Positions 63,609 through 64,000 of a stretch of DNA of 64,000 nucleotides are shown here, piece by piece. Position 1 is the first letter of the stretch. Every line of letters starts with the position of its first letter. This DNA comes from UBA2561 sp964577275. Its GTDB lineage: Bacteria; Bacteroidota; Bacteroidia; Cytophagales; Thermoflexibacteraceae. A program made the translations under genes and the position numbers. The notes under the pieces were generated by a model. It saw only the letters and a program-made list of their open reading frames with translations, had not been told where the DNA came from and ran no database searches. Location of the stretch: contig CAZNYR010000002.1 of the NCBI GenBank assembly GCA_964577275.1, positions 30,654-94,653 of the forward strand, read 5' to 3'.

Positions 63609-64000
63609 GTGAAATTCAAAGACTTAGTAAAACAAGGAGTGAGCGCAGGCGCAACCTTCGCAGGATTTACCGTTACGGCGATTTGTCTGTTAGAAAGTTT
63701 TGAAGCCGTACCTTTTGTAATTGGCGGTTTAGTGCCGATGATAAGCGGAGGCATGGCGTTCAAATATTTCCGCAAAAATTATACCTTAGCCAAAACGCAG
63801 GCACTCGAACAGCGTGTCCTCGAATTGTTTACCGTCTATCAAGGACAAATGACGGTGGCGCAGATGGCGATGGCACTCAAATTGCCGATAGAATCAATAG
63901 AAAATGAAATGAATCGTTTGCAAGCCAGAGGCGTTTTGGAAATTATTTCAACCAATCACGGCGCAGTAGTTTATAGATTACCACAATTAAGTTATGATAA
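63609..64000 (+). CDS. Partial gene: membrane segments plus winged-helix-like domain, runs off the window
   Basis: A GTG at 63609 (alternatively TTG at 63591) opens a frame with no stop to the end of the window, at least 130 codons. The N-terminus has two hydrophobic segments (A-G-F-T-V-T-A-I-C-L-L around 19-29 and F-V-I-G-G-L-V-P-M-I-S-G-G around 37-49). These are followed by a helical, winged-helix-like region (V-L-E-L-F-T-V-Y-Q-G-Q-M-T-V-A-Q-M-A and I-E-N-E-M-N-R-L-Q-A-R-G-V-L). Codon use matches the neighbours, and the lack of stops over this length supports a real gene. No family recognised. Confidence 0.6.
   Translation, partial: MKFKDLVKQGVSAGATFAGFTVTAICLLESFEAVPFVIGGLVPMISGGMAFKYFRKNYTLAKTQALEQRVLELFTVYQGQMTVAQMAMALKLPIESIENEMNRLQARGVLEIISTNHGAVVYRLPQLSYD

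Noticed and set aside
1..64000. CRISPR arrays, tRNA or rRNA genes, insertion sequences, prophage
   Set aside because: No regularly spaced repeats, no cloverleaf or T-loop signatures, and no transposase, integrase or phage structural genes were seen.

Overview
The window comes from a Bacteroidota chromosome, most likely a Cytophagales-type organism. The reasons are three type IX secretion (T9SS) genes (PorD-like, porV, porU), a type III glutamine synthetase, DUF2851, Y_Y_Y/beta-propeller sensors, 7TMR-DISM and SpoIIE signalling proteins, many proteins with signal peptides ending in AQ or in a lipobox, low GC, and promoters of the Bacteroidota form TTTG-N19..21-TAnnTTTG. The assignment below phylum level is inference. 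The sequence is a draft: five 10-N gaps interrupt genes. No rRNA, tRNA, insertion sequence, prophage or CRISPR array was seen.

Layout. 0-9 kb: secreted TPR protein, DUF2851, zinc transporter zupT (split by a gap), SMR transporter with a tiny membrane protein, 3-hydroxyacyl-CoA dehydrogenase, GT2 glycosyltransferase, uppP, a secreted protein and three tiny lipoprotein-like genes. 9-18 kb: adenine deaminase, SDR reductase, a glucan phosphorylase homologue lacking the usual PLP lysine, CcmD-like and CcmC heme-export genes, a repeat-bearing spacer, a MobA-like protein, a GNAT remnant and enoyl-CoA hydratase. 18-27 kb: propeller histidine kinase translationally coupled to an orphan ABC ATPase, glnN with a palindrome inside its predicted promoter, a GT2 transferase and recR. 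27-32 kb: a fused restriction-methylation enzyme, a nicotinamidase-like hydrolase and a protein with an effector-associated (EAD11-like) domain, all in one direction. 32-49 kb: PorD-like protein, thioredoxin lipoprotein coupled to an archaemetzincin, NlpC/P60 lipoprotein, lipoprotein, beta-barrel proteins, SDR, sugar porter, ettA, then porV and porU. 49-60 kb: a 7TMR-DISM-SpoIIE phosphatase, pgi, a giant propeller-GAF-SpoIIE phosphatase, and ftsK broken in two. 60-64 kb: a frameshifted small gene, a Lys/Ala-rich secreted protein, the ribosomal clusters rplU-rpmA and rpsF-rpsR-rplI, and a partial membrane/winged-helix gene running off the end.

Functional themes: T9SS protein export and surface processing; three large membrane sensors with kinase or SpoIIE-phosphatase output; envelope maintenance (uppP, NlpC/P60, barrels, lipoproteins); and a beta-oxidation pair (crotonase and 3-hydroxyacyl-CoA dehydrogenase, not adjacent).

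Most unusual signals: (i) the short near-palindrome YTGATTWTCAR occurs about 40 times, in genes and between genes, far above composition-based expectation; (ii) three of the five N gaps close exactly by deleting the Ns and a 1-7 base duplicated flank, restoring complete zupT, SDR and porU genes; (iii) ftsK and a neighbouring small gene carry frame breaks; (iv) the phosphorylase has Thr at the PLP-lysine position; (v) an 11-bp inverted repeat sits between the -33 and -7 elements of glnN.
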